DNA of 64,000 nt from Absidia repens (GCA_002105175.1 MCGE01000033.1:1-64000), one strand, 5' to 3'. Counted from the first letter of the stretch, positions 46,463-59,787 are shown. Made by a program: numbers and translations. The notes: generated by a model not told the origin, from the sequence alone.

Positions 46463-49042
46463 CTATTTGAAAGGGTGGATAGAAGAAGGTGAAGAGAATG
46501 TGTGTGCATTTGAATAAGAGAAAGGAAAGAGGCTAGCGGTACCAGCAGTGGACGATGATGAAAAAGGGGACTCTGAGAAAGATATATTTGTTGTTGTTGT
46601 TGTTGTTGTTGATAGTGGTGTATTTCCTTGATTGGCCATTTTTTGTTGTACGACTGTTGTTGGTATCATTTGATCATTATCCATGTCCATATTATCTTCA
46701 GGATCGTTTCGTATGTTATCAGCTATGTCCAAATTGGAAGTGTCCCCATGATCCACACTAACGCTCCTGGTCCCTTTTTCTTGAATCGATAAAAACGCTG
46801 ATTGATTTTGTTGTTGTTGTTGTTGTTGCTGTTGTTCTTCTTCTTGTTTGAGGTTGGCCATATACACTTGCATTTCTTGCGCATACCGAGCTTTATCTGC
46901 TTCCGCTTTCAATAGCCACGGTTCACGGTCGTTAGGCGACATGTTTTTCCATCGTGACGAGATTTCTTTGCTGATAGGTCCTACCGTTGACCCTGGAAAT
47001 TGTTGTGCCACTTCGGGTCGTACCGCCCCCAAAAAGAAAAGGAAGCCACTCATGGGGTGCTTCGGTGCTGTGGGATGCTTGTGTCGCTTTTTCTTTCTTC
47101 CCCGAGGATCACGCTGTTGCTGTCCCACTTGAGATCGTCGTCGACCGTGCTTCTTCAACAATGGTGATGATGTTGTCGGTAACGGCACCGTGTGACGTGT
47201 AGTTGTTTCTGTTTCGTCAATGGTAGATATTGCTGTATTTCCGGTATTTTGGTGGCTGGATGATGATGATAAGAAAATTTGTTGATGGTTGTTGTTCTCG
47301 TAGGGCGGGTTATCATCATTCGTGGTGGAGGTTTGCAAAGGGAATTTGCTGATTTTAAAATGAGAGGCTGCTGACGGCGATTGTGGGCGATCATGTTGAT
47401 AGGAAGATGGGGATTGTGTTGCCAATGATACTGTTTTTTCTAATACTGTCGATTTTTTTCCTGCCTTTGAAAGTCGTTTCGCTTCCGCCAATTCTGCTTT
47501 AGATCGCCTGGTATATATAAAATCAGGATGGTTCTTCAAATGATGCTGTTTCAATTCTTGTGCTGCATCTATATAGTGTTGTCGTTCATTCTAAGTCAAC
47601 CAAAAAAAAAAAAAAAAAAAAAAAAAAAGAGTTGACAGGTATATATATTTCATTGACCTTGTGATCATCAACCGTCGTCTTTTCTTTTCTCTTACAGGAG
47701 AAAGATATTTCCAACGGTCACCAATTTCCTTGCTAATTTCAGAGACGGTCAATTTCGGATCCAGGGCCAATAATTTCCTTCGCATGTCACGATTGAAGAG
47801 GAGGTATGCATTGGGTGGTCGTTTTAAGCGTTCGAGGGTGATAGATGATGATGTGGAACCAGATCGCCTTTTTTTGCTCTTGTTGGGTGTGATGAATGGA
47901 GGTATTGATGATTTGTTGCTGATCCCCTCCAAGAGAGCCTCACCACCGATCCCAAGTTGAGGTACCATGCTAATTTGTGTGTTTTTAGTAGGCTCGCACG
48001 TGGTTTCATGTCGTCCTGGTGATCGATCTTCTGAAATAGTCCGCTGTTCCATGTGTTCGGATGAGTTCTGTTGATGCTGTCGTTCGAGATAACTTTGGGG
48101 ATGGTATTGTTGTTGTGGTATTGGTGGGGGTAATAAATTGCTGCTGATCATACTTGTTGTTGTTGCTGTGGTAGTGAATGTCGAGTTACTGTGTAATGAA
48201 GATGAGCATGTTGGCGGTGGTGGTGAAGGAGTTGAGGACTGCGTCATTGATGATGGGCTTTGATGATCGATAGGAATAGACAACATCGGTAGTGGTGTTT
48301 TGATACTGTCGTGAAGGAATCGCTGTTGTTCGTGGCTATGTTTCATAGATAAAAATGAAGGATACGCAGAGAACGGGTGTTGGCCAAGGGCTTCTTCTTT
48401 CTCCTCGAGTTCGGCAGATCGAATCGCTTCAGGGGAAACTAATTGTCGGGGCACTTGTGCATTAAGATATGATCCATAAAGCTGTCCTGCAGTCGAATCG
48501 ATTGTTGTTTCTTGTTGCTTGTGCTGAAATTCGTTTGTCTCTTCCAACCTGGCATTGACAATGATAGCTTGACGATGGTAAGGCATCTTGTTTTCCTATT
48601 TTATCAGAAAAAAAAAAAAGTGAATATACAATGACCCCACTTCAGTAAAAACAACAATAAGAACATACGTTCGACAAAGCATTCCAGCGTTCATATAGAG
48701 TAGGCGTAGTCACAGCTGACATGGAAGGGGAAGTTTGGTCGGCACAAAAGAGCATAAAGCCGTCCGTCATTGAAGGTTTTGTTGAAGCTTTGGAATCGGG
48801 TATAACAATAGGAGGTAAGTGAAGTTGGTTGACATGGGATAACTCTGCAAGTGAAGTGTGTGGTAACTGTAAGGAGCAATTTGTCAGAAAAAAGTCGGTG
48901 GTAATATATAGTTTGGTGGGGGTTTCCTTACCATCGATCCAGGAGTATCAGTTGAAGAAATGGGAGAAGTTGAGTGGTAATAAATCGTGTTGGTTGAAGC
49001 TGCTAAGGAGACTGTTGAAAAACTGTCCTTCGGTTGGGTCAT
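46463..49042 (-). CDS. Multi-HMG-box DNA-binding protein
   Basis: Four coding exons are visible, about 800 residues. The C-terminal HMG box is HMGB/Nhp6-like (HPTAPKHPMSGFLFFLGAV, STVGPISKEISSRWKNMS, KARYAQEMQVY). The middle box is Sox/MATA-like (LKRPPNAYLLFNRDMRRKLL, EISKEIGDRWKYLSP, then NERQHYIDAAQELK after an intron inside the box, ending HHLKNHPDFIYTRRSK). A third, degenerate box is suggested near the N-terminus (KPSMTDGFMLFCADQ, LYERWNALSNENKMPYH), split by an intron at 48667. Between boxes are long Ser/Pro/Gln-rich segments. It is probably a nuclear transcription or architectural factor. The start at 49042 is the first in-frame ATG of the first exon seen; a 5' leader exon ending near 49147 is possible. 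Confidence 0.8.
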
Positions 49043-49570
49043 GTAATCCGCCTTTTGCAGTAGCAATGTCTATTGTTAAGGAAAAAAGTTTTGTTGAAGA
49101 TACAGCACGGCATTCATTTCTAAAAGGGTATATTGACAACCTACCTTGGGAGAGACAATCTGTTGTGTGAAATAAGAAAAACACAAAAAGGAAAAAATAA
49201 AAAAAAAAGTGTGAGAAAGAGAGAAGAAAGTAAAAAAAAGTGAGGCGAGAATTAAAAAAAAAAGAGAGAGAGACGATGTGACTTTTGAGGAATTACCTTA
49301 GTGGCGCATTAAAAAAGACAAAAAGACATAAGGTACAAAACCGATCATGTGGTTCAAAAATCAATTGGTGGTGAGATGAATCAAGCCTTGTATTACATGC
49401 TTTAATTGGAGACAACAGTGTTCATTAAAAATTTTATTGATCATTGGTATAAAATATAAAAATAAAAATAAAAAAAAAGTCTAAGCTAAACTATATACTA
49501 TATACTATACTATATGTAAAAGTGCACTGCACCAAAGCACTAATTGACAAAAAACTACAAATCTACAAAT
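49043..49570. other. 5' region of HMG gene and 3' flank of DUF1647-like gene
   Basis: On the minus strand a possible untranslated leader exon ends at a GTAGGT donor near 49147, with its acceptor just before the first coding exon. TATACTA-type short repeats occur near 49490-49515. No further gene is seen. Confidence 0.4.
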
Positions 49571-50776
49571 CTACAAAAATTTCAGATCTAATCAGCCAAT
49601 CAGCCAGTCTACATTGTTTTGTCCTCCTTTTTTTTCCCTCCTTTTTTTTTTTTTTTTTTTATTATATTGATTTATTTGCTTACCTTTTTCGTAAGAAGAA
49701 GGAGATAACAAAGTGCCAGTTTGTTTCAATAAACCCAATCGTTCACTGCACAAGTCATCTTGATGAATAGTCAACCCATGGAATTCCGGATATTCGAAGC
49801 ATTGATAACCAGCCCTTAAGGCCAAAAAGGAGATAGCAGTTTGATCTTGCCGATGGTTTCTTCTTGATGATCCCTTGGGCGCAATACAGTTTTTATCCAG
49901 AGCACATTCATACCACGGTTGGATCAACGTTTCCACAACCTTGGGATTGTCTGCATCGAATCCAATAGCTGCACCATTACAATTTTCCATCTTGGCGTAT
50001 TCCTTGCGACTCGAATGGAAATACCTGAAGAGTCCAATATGATTAAATTTTGCCCCCATGAACCCCGTACTTCTTGGTGACCAAAACCCATGACGTTTGA
50101 TGTAAGCAGGCATATTTTTCACAAATTGAGTATTCGGTACGTCGCCCGTATCCAACCAAATGATCGTTCCACCATATTTTTCCTGCACTTCCTTCACCGC
50201 ACCTGGTTTCCATGCATATTCACCTCGATTTACTCGTACATCCCAAAAGTCCGGATATTTGGCATAGTTGAATTTCACCAGGTCGTCAAAGAAGCCGTGT
50301 CGATACAGGTTGTCAAGTACTCGGTTCTGAGATGCTGTCAATCCCAAATTGTAAACAACAAGTCGAGGATATACTGACGGATGGACATGGCTTTGGATTT
50401 CACGCATAATATAAAGCATGGCCTCCAGCGCACAAAAGTGATTTGAGCTTGCTGCTGTGACAAACGTATAAGGTCGTCGAGTTGTGTTGCTGTTGCTGCT
50501 GTTTATATCTAGATTGGCAGCGGTGATATTGGTGTTGCTACTGCTATCAATATCATGGGTACAAGCTTGTGTCAAGTCTTCGTTGATGGAACACCTATGA
50601 TCTATATACATGACCATGAGTTTGACGTTCATTAAATCATTTTTAGCGTTGTATAACTTACCTGGAGGTGTTGGTATAAAAGGAGGTTCCGCCAATGGTC
50701 GAGAGAGTATTAAGAATAGACAGATGACAATGAGAATGCATAGTAATTGTAACAAAATAGACCTTCTGACTGTCAT
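49571..50776 (-). CDS. Type II membrane protein, DUF1647-like glycosyltransferase candidate
   Basis: It starts MTVRRSILLQLLCILIVICL, a short basic N-terminus and one signal-anchor helix, so the bulk should face the Golgi/ER lumen. An intron follows the proline-rich stem (PPFIPTPP). The domain reads YTFVTAASSNHFCALEAMLY, PRLVVYNLGLTASQNRVL, FNYAKYPDFW, YAWKPGAVKEVQEKYGG and TIIWLDTGD, the order I associate with DUF1647 (glycosyltransferase-like). The final intron begins at the GTAAGC near 49684, and splicing to 49588 adds a short tail ending at 49571. Without splicing, the frame would run into a poly-Lys tail ending at 49592. Reaction and substrate are unknown. Confidence 0.75.
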
Positions 50777-52251
50777 GGTGAATAATACAAGTAAACTTTT
50801 ATACAAAGGAGTGGAAGGCTGATGCAAAATATATTCAACACATCAAATAGCTTGGTGACAAGGAAATAATTAAAATAAGGATAATAAAGGGGTAGAGTAG
50901 TGGGCAGATCGGGTTTTTTGTTTTTTTTTAAAAAAAGAAAACGGCGATTGAAAATCAATTCCATTTCAAGACAAATTATTTGTTGTAAAGTTGGTAGTGT
51001 CTGTTGGAATGGCAAACAAAAAAAAAAGCGTCTGCTGCGTAAACAACGCCACTTTTGAGCCAGTGGCATAATGTTAATCCTACTTTTTTTTCCACCCAGA
51101 AAACCTCAAGATAATGGACGCATGGAGGATGAGTTAAAAGTGAAAAGCATGCGCTTTGGCATGTTTCGTCTAAAATAATTGCATGCTGCTTGCTCATAGA
51201 CATGGTCAGCCACATATCTTGGACATTTGTCTGAGCTTTCCACGTTATATTGTACAACACAGTAGATTGAAAAGATTCATAAGAACCAGGAAAATCTGAA
51301 CAGCCATGTGGGGTTGCACTATGCGCCAAACGTGTTCTGCTGTAACAGGTGCAGCATTCGATGAACAACATATATGATGATTGTACTCAAGGAATCGCCG
51401 TCATAACATATATGGAAACCGGTAAACGTGTAATTGAATGATCCTTGGTTGGCTACTGAGTTGTGCCTGAATGATGAAAGCCGTATCCAGTATTTCTTTT
51501 TATCACATCAATACTGACATATGTGTGGGAGTCTTTTTTTTTTGTATTTCGTCATCATCGTCGCTACTCGGTAATTAGAACCACATAATATGATTAAAAA
51601 AAAGAAAAAGCGACCATCATTAACCGTGAAGCCAGCACTGAGGATTATTCTGAGTTCACTTTCAATCACATTTCGCGTTCGTAATCTTCGAAAGTGTTGA
51701 CTATTCTGCATCATGATCCTAAAGGTCAAGTATTCTTGCAGCAGTAGTATTAGAATTCGCCTTGCTGATAGATGAGCACTATGAAAAGAGCGAGTTGCTC
51801 TATGTACATTTACTTCTGATTGCAATAATAGCTCATATTCATCGTATATGTAAATTAATGTGACCTAGGTGTACCTCCTTCATTGACCGACGCTTGCTCT
51901 CTCACTCTCTGCGGCACCTCTATATTTTCTGGACCAATCGCCTTTTTTTTTTTTTTTTTGTGTGCTAAAAGTCTATCAACTGGTTCATTGATCATCCCAT
52001 CATTCATTTTTATTTTATTTTAGTTAGTGAATTCCAAGGCATGACATGATAGACCCCAACGGGTTAACTGGAAGATTATGTAAGGTAAAAATCTCCATGG
52101 AACAGGATCAGTCGGTTATTCAAAATTAATGGGCACTAAAAATAGGGTCGGGCTTGTTTTACTTAAAAAAACGATTTTGGCAGCCCAATTTTTTTTTTTT
52201 TTTTTTTTTTTGTTCTTTCTTCTCCATCTAAATAATATATACTTTAAAACT
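50777..52251. promoter_or_regulatory. Divergent intergenic region DUF1647-like / epimerase
   Basis: About 1.5 kb. The part at 51100-51400 is less AT-rich and holds a 131-codon minus-strand frame with no recognised domain. T runs lie near 51943-51960 and 52190-52211, the latter just upstream of the epimerase start with a pyrimidine-rich leader. No factor site is claimed. Confidence 0.4.
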
Positions 52252-53585
<1,334 letters not shown>

Positions 53586-54249
53586 ACTTAATACATTTTT
53601 TTTTATTTTTACCTATTAGTATTTAGCAATTTACACAACATTTATACTTTTTTTTCATTGGAATAAACTTCATGATGATACTTAGCTGTTGTTGTTTGTT
53701 TTGTTTATATGGAGTTATGTGAAAAAAGGGGGGGGTATACAGGATCAAAAAGAACCAGGGAAATTCTTGTATGGTGCCGTTGTGCTGATCAGGACACCTT
53801 AAGTGCGGGATTTAAAACATTTCACACTACCCAAAAAATGGATCTACTGGGTGTCAAGGGAAGGTTGTTGAAGCGTGGTCTTTAGTGGGAAAAAAATAAA
53901 ACAAGTCGGATATACAGTATACCCATTTAGTGGAGGTTACATTAACAGCATGCTGATTGATTTGAATGATAGCATAGGAATAGAGCTAACTTTCATATCA
54001 AGTGGTGCGGAATAGCATGCTATATAGCAGCGGAAAAGACTGTTGGATGCATTAGTATGTATAGTGGATCTGTCATCTATATAAAAAAAATCTATATAAA
54101 GTAGAGCTGACTTTGATGAACAAACTATGTTTAGTGGAGCTGGCATTGATATCAAAAAATTCATGAATTGTTTTTCGTTATGGCAACGGGCTCAATCAAA
54201 AAGGAAGGGGAAATACACTATAGTATAGAGACAGCTCTACTCGCAGCAC
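53586..54249. other. Intergenic with degenerate AGTGGAGCT motif repeats
   Basis: 3' flank of the epimerase. A loose motif (AGTGGAGCTGxCATTGATATC) recurs near 53930, 53990, 54100 and 54133, probably part of the adjacent repeat element. No gene is seen. Confidence 0.4.
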
Positions 54250-55590
54250 TATCTGAATTTATTATTACAACCGGTCTATTAGAAATAAAGCCACATTTGA
54301 TATAAAGTGCCCTAGGGTGTCGATCAGTTACTGGGACTCTAGAAGAAAAGCGGTTATGGTGGGTGAGTTGGAAAGCAGGCATCGGTAGGACACTCACAAA
54401 ACAGCTACAATTGGGACATCACTCATTATATAATGGGTCAGGAAGGGTAATAAAAAGGGCACATTTTATTGAAGTATATTGGTAGATACTAAAACTAAGA
54501 GGGGGGTCTTCATTGTCACAAGGGAAGGATCTGTTAGAGGAAGCATGAGAGAGACTGATGGGGGGATCTGGAGCATGGTCAACACTAATCTAAGGGAGCG
54601 ACTGTAAAAACGGGTCTAACACACCGTACAAACCAAGAAAAAGACTATAAAAGGACACCTGTTATTGCAACACAATAACGGTCAACATCAGCTAAATGGC
54701 GGCGCTGGTCGTGAGAAAAGAATCTATTGCACAAGACATGAGAAATACTAATGGGACACTTTTCATTTAATAACCTAAAAGGTATACATTTTATTGGGAT
54801 ACTGATACAAAATAACTATGGCAAACTCGCACTAAACTAAGCTAATGAAGACTTCAAAAAGCTAACTAATGGTGACTCCAAATCATAGATCCAAAATGAA
54901 ACGGTTTCCCTATGCATCCTGTAATCCCTGAGCTGAAACCCTTTCTAAACTAGTCCTGATACAATTCTAAGTCCAACATAACCCCATGGAAGTTGAATGA
55001 TGAAGAAAAAAGAAAGGAAAGAGAGCAGAAAAAAAAAATAGAAATGAGGGAAAATGAATATTCACGTGGGCGGGATGTAAAATGATATTTTTTTATTGAG
55101 CACTTTCTCGTGATGATTGTGGTTTGCGATTATTATTATTTTTGGTGAATACTACATCAAAAAAAAAAAATGTTGTTTGTCTTTTTATCAACGTGGCCAC
55201 CACCACTCAATACCGGCAGCGTGGTTGTTACCTTCTCTTGATAGTTTTGTTGACAAGACGGAGCAATTCCGCCTAGTTTAATCAACCCCTTCACTGTAAA
55301 ATAGTTTTATCACTCACTGAGGATAGCCTTCTCTCTTTGGTTGGGATAGATTATCAACGTTATATTTATTTTCCAACAAGACACCTTCAAACCCCACCCA
55401 TTCCATACTTACCCACACACACATCTAAGCGCCACCCCCCCCCCACTTTAGACTGGTGTGATGATACAGTCATTATAACAGTATCATAGTCTTTACCTGA
55501 ATAAAATATATCTTTTATATATTCTCATACATTTATTTTATTTTGTCGAATGGGTATATTTAGATCGCACAGTACAATGCATATTTGTAT
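54250..55590 (+). repeat. Dispersed repeat family, copy 7 (longest)
   Basis: The left block has GGTAGGACACTCACAAAACA (54388), then TTTTATTGAAGTA modules, GGATCTGTTAGAGGAAGCAT and CTATTGCACAAGACATGAGA (54723). The core is GGTTTCCCTATGCATCC (about 54903-54919), then CTTTCTAAACTAGTCC, an A-rich tract and CACGTGGGCGGGATGTAAAA near 55063-55082. The right module has TTTTCCAACAAGACACC and CACACACACATCTAAGCG, ending near GAATGGGTATATTTAGATCG (55548). It shows left, core and right modules together and is the best guide to the family's full length (at least 1.2 kb). Confidence 0.78.
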
Positions 55591-56379
55591 AGAAAAAAAG
55601 AATGCGTGTGTGTGTGTGTGTGTGTGTATATACAATAATAAAAAAAATATAGCATGAGGCGGCTTCAACCAGCCACCGGGCTCAGCGCTCTATCTACTGT
55701 ATGTACTGTACTGTACTGTACTGTACTGTACATATAGTATAGTATCGATCTTCAATAAATAGGATAGAAAGGGACCTTGTGCATAGCTTTTTTTCATTAA
55801 AAAAAAAAAAAAAAAAAAAGGTCTTGTGGAAGCATGAAATAAAAAGGACTGTGAAGGTGGAAAAAATGGCGGTGAAGGATGCATAAAAAAAAGCAAGCAA
55901 TGCTCGTATACAAAGATGATAATTGAAGCGTACGGGAAGGTATTTGGTTGAGCCCCATAGCATTCTCACTTCCACTTTTTTTTTCTTGGTAAAATGACAC
56001 TGGTGTCACCATTCCTCGACCACCCACCCAAAACCGACCAACCGACCAACTTTATGTATGATAAGGCCCTTGTTTTATAAAGCAACAACAACCAACCATG
56101 TAGCTATGTTTTTTTCACCTTTACTGTCATATCATATTATGGTTAAAAAAAAACAAAAAAAAAACTTCCTAGCATTTTTCGTGGGACAAAATATTTTTTT
56201 CCTAACTTGTTGAACTGCACCATGGTAGCAAAAATCAATTGAAGTTTGTGAATCAAATGATTATCCAACCGAGATGGGCGGATTTTTATTTTTATTTTTG
56301 AGGAAAATGTGTAATGTATATAGCAGTGAATGTGGTAGGGGGGTATCATAAACGTATACAAAGTATAAAAAAAACTATA
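55591..56379. other. Intergenic with microsatellites
   Basis: It holds (TG)n at about 55606-55627, (GTACT)n at about 55702-55733 and a ~22-nt A run near 55798-55819. A tRNA-like stretch on the minus strand (about 55650-55696) has D-arm- and T-arm-like pieces but does not fold into a full tRNA by eye. Confidence 0.5.
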
Positions 56380-57118
56380 CTAAGGGTTTTCTATAATATC
56401 TGCAAAGGGGTCCTTGATTTCAATAGTAATGGCACCGGGTGAGGAAAGAAAGTGGGCCTTGCATGCGTGTGGGATCATACGGAAGGTATCAATGTAAGGT
56501 GTTTCATAATTAAAATGCCAATGATGGGATGGTCAATCGATTGTAAATGTACACGAAGTTGGTGTCGACGACCTATATCCAATATAAAAATAAAAAATAA
56601 AAAAAGATCAGTGATCATTTCCCTTATTTCCCCCCCCCATGCACATGTCTACTTTTTATGAGTATGATCGTTTTTACCTGTTTTCGGAAATAAAAGAACT
56701 TTGGTGACAGGTAACTTGGAGGCGGTATAAAGAGACTGGTCTATCAGCAGTCGATATTATCCTTGCTGAAGAAGGTGGTAAAAGAAGGTTTGCTAGTTGG
56801 ATGGATATAAAGGGTCGTTGTCAATAGATTGGTTCACGCTGGCCAAGTGTTTTGCTGCTGTAGTTGTTTCTTCCAAAGTCGACGTTTCCTTATCCAGGCC
56901 TGTACATACATTTCAGAAGTGGATTAATCGATCTGATGGACATTTTTCAAGGGCGGTACGTCACGGTATTGTTTTTGAATTAATTGTTCCTCTAACAAAT
57001 ATAAGACAATGTTAATACATACACATTTATATGAGTAAAATCGCTATTTTCTACACATACCTGATAGTTCGTTTGGTTATTTGGATCAGGTTGAATTCTG
57101 CACCGTAAGGTGTGTCCA
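56380..57118 (-). pseudogene. Decayed duplicate of the RluA-type pseudouridine synthase
   Basis: On the minus strand this region aligns with the gene at 35032-36035 from about codon 30 to the stop (stop at 56380-56382). It keeps the two intron positions (for example the intron before the GRRHQLRVHL exon), so it arose by DNA duplication and not from an mRNA. The first ~30 codons are missing: homology ends at 57118, 15 bp from the stop of the neighbouring gene. A one-base deletion in the first exon and further changes break the frame, and the middle exon is shortened. It is not expected to make a working enzyme. Confidence 0.88.
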
Positions 57119-57132
57119 TACAAACATACAAG

Positions 57133-59605
57133 CTAAGCATCATACTCATTGGCGTCTTCATCGTCTGCGCTGTCTTGACTATCGACCTTGGTAAAATGCA
57201 CGGCTTTTGTTCGACGTCGTTTTGAAGGGGTGAAGAGCACGTTCGGTGACTGGTGAATGCTAGTAGATGTCGAAGGGGTATTGTCAGAGTAGACCAAGTT
57301 ATTCAAATAGGCACGTTGGTGTTTTTTATTGATGGCAGGTACCAAAATGTCTTTCATGTCGAGGTGGTGGTTCTTCCATACATATAAAGCATCAAGGGTA
57401 GTGATGAAATCGGGGATGTCGGCAACGTACAGAGGATATTCCAAATTGGCGAAGTGCCTGGCTACATATACATCTTTATATGGTGATACTGAGAACATAT
57501 ACCCAATATTGCCTACGAGAAAAATAAACTTGATGAATACTTCTTTTTTTTAAAAAAAAATTACTTGTTTACCTATCCAATCCATTGATAACGTTGCTAA
57601 TCGTGATATCATACTGTCAGTCACCGGATACGTCAACCACTTTGATAGCAAGGCCTTGTTCATTCGAACATTTTTTGATTGCTGCTTTAATGACATTCCA
57701 AGAGGTACTTCCTTTTTCCACTCGTTGGTACTCAGTTCCACATCGTTTGATTCAATAAGTAAGTCAATACGCCGCCCAGACAAACAATATTTGGTCCCGA
57801 AAGCCTTCGCATTCGCCCGACATATGTCCTTGGAAGTGCTACTCATCGTTTCGCCACTAAGAGTAATAATAATAATAGGTAAGTTTTCCCTTCCTGCTAC
57901 ATCACTAAAAATTATTTCTTTTATCACTTACTCTTTCTGTACAAGATTCGTGTCATCCAAAATGATATCAAAGACATGTGCGATTTTGCGGTAGAAGGTC
58001 AATTCACTTGATGTTTTTGAAGGAGCGCCAACGTCGTCAATGCAAGTTCGTACCACCGCCATCACCACGTCAAGCACTTGAAATAATTCTTGATCTTGAG
58101 ATTTGGATTTATATAAGTCAAGCTTCATTTGGCATATGGCTTCATTCAAAAGGTCCTTTGTGAGGAATCCTCTGTCATTCTTTCCTAACTGTTGATAATA
58201 AAAAATTATAAAAATAAAAAAGAAGGATCGGGGTTAGCATTATCATTTTGATTCGTGGGGGTGGGGATTGATGAGCTTACCTCCATGAGCTTTTCAAATA
58301 ACTGCCGCGACTTGACACCTAATCCACCAGATGAGATAATTGGTGAGGTTGGTGAGGTTGGCCACAACTGATCCTTGTTCAGATATTTTTGGAAAATGGC
58401 CATTGTCGTCGTATTCATGCAATCCACAATGCGCGACATTGATAACCTAAAAAGTGGAATTGTTAGAATGTATTCAGTTTGACTAATATTTTTTCCCGTC
58501 ACTTACTTGAGAGTGATATTATCCATATCCGACTTCGGTTTGTTGAGAATGATTGTCGCCGCCATCTTGTCCAAGTGTTGTCCAATAGTATCTGGCTGAA
58601 AAGAGTCCACGGCCTTGCGAAATTCGAAGATATCTGACATTAGGAAATCGCCAGAGAGCTATGAATTAAAGAAAAAAAAATGAGAAACAATAGAACGAAT
58701 CCTAGAGCACGGTGCATTTATTCACTTACGGTTTTCAAGGCTGCGTGATATACGTTATGCCGAAATACATTGGGGTTCATGGGTGGGATTACATTGAGGT
58801 CGTCATCGTCGAACAAGCTTTCAAATCGTTTGGAATGAGTTGTGGAAGGTGAAGGTTGCTGATGAATAGGGTGCGCGACCGCAGTGATAATAATAATATT
58901 AAAAAAAAAAAAAAAAAAGAGGGACAATGAGTAAGTGAACGACGTTAAATAGAAGTAAAAAAAATAGACTTACCTTGGATTTGGATAGATGGATTTCACT
59001 AGAATTTACGGCACTTTGTTGTTGTTCATCTTCTTCATTGTCTTCATCCTTTTCAATGCCTTCTTCGTCTTCGACTTCACAAGTTGCATCATTCGAATTG
59101 ATACCCATGCGGGTGTCTTGCCTTGATTGCTGTCGTTCAGAGGAACCGGTTACAGTTCTTGTTGGGTTGTTGTAGTTATTGTTGATTGTGACAGGGCCTT
59201 CAGGGTTGCCGACGATACCAGCTTGATTAATATGATAGTTGTTGGTGACGGTGGATTGCTTCAATGTTTCCAAGAGACGAGAGAGTCGACTGTCGGTAAA
59301 ATCCTATCGCATAATCACAGGTTAGTTTTCCTTTTTCTTTCTGTTTCTTTCCTTTCTTTCTATAAACCTACCTTGTTTTCAATGTGAACATTCCCCAGGG
59401 CCGATTTTTTGCTTCTACTGCCAGGTTGCGATTTGGCCCACGTCAAGTCTTCTAAGTAGGCGGTGTAGATCCTTTTCATATCTTTCAAGGTGCATGGTTT
59501 TTCAATATCCAGGAGTGATGACAGATAATCTTCAAAAGTGCATTGTGATGGAGAGTTTTGAGCAAAAAACCCCGAAGTTTTTGGGCGTTTATTCGACTGT
59601 GCCAT
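57133..59605 (-). CDS. Lineage-specific protein, possible PD-(D/E)XK-like fold
   Basis: About eight exons give roughly 630 residues, starting MAQSNKRPKTSGFFAQ. The N-terminal half is low complexity (INNNYNNPT, EDEEGIEKDEDNEEDEQQQ). The C-terminal half looks like a globular domain: FYRKIAHVFDIILDDT, a GRRIDLLIES strand, then DVELSTNEWKKE and LKQQSKNVRMNKALL, ending with FANLEYPLYVADIPDFITTL. The Asp of RRIDLL followed by the Glu and the EWK triplet fits the D...E-x-K pattern of PD-(D/E)XK nucleases (inference). The tail is basic then acidic (SKRRRTKAVHF, DSADDEDANEYDA). I recall similar hypothetical proteins in many copies in Mucorales. Function is unknown. Confidence 0.7.
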
Positions 59606-59787
59606 TGTATTCAAAGTCGTATCGATTATAATATTCCAAGAGACAAAAAACGCCAAAAGATGAAAAATGAAATATTCAAACACCGCGCTTTTCGAGTGAC
59701 TTTTTTAATTTTTTAAAAACATCATTCTCTTCATCCAAAATAAAAACTCCCATATCCTTTTCCCTAATACCGGCCGACACAACAACA
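59606..59787. other. Short upstream region of the lineage-specific gene
   Basis: Probable promoter of the minus-strand gene ending at 59605. No motif is claimed. Confidence 0.4.

Noticed and set aside
50976..51371. 131-codon minus-strand frame upstream of the DUF1647-like gene
   Set aside because: The composition is Cys/His/Ser-rich without a domain, no introns match, and it ends in low-complexity sequence. I could not separate it from chance.
55650..55696. tRNA-like stretch on the minus strand (AGAGCGCTGAGCC and GGTTGAAGCC pieces)
   Set aside because: The anticodon arm and acceptor stem are missing and spacing is too short for a tRNA. It may be a tRNA-derived scrap.
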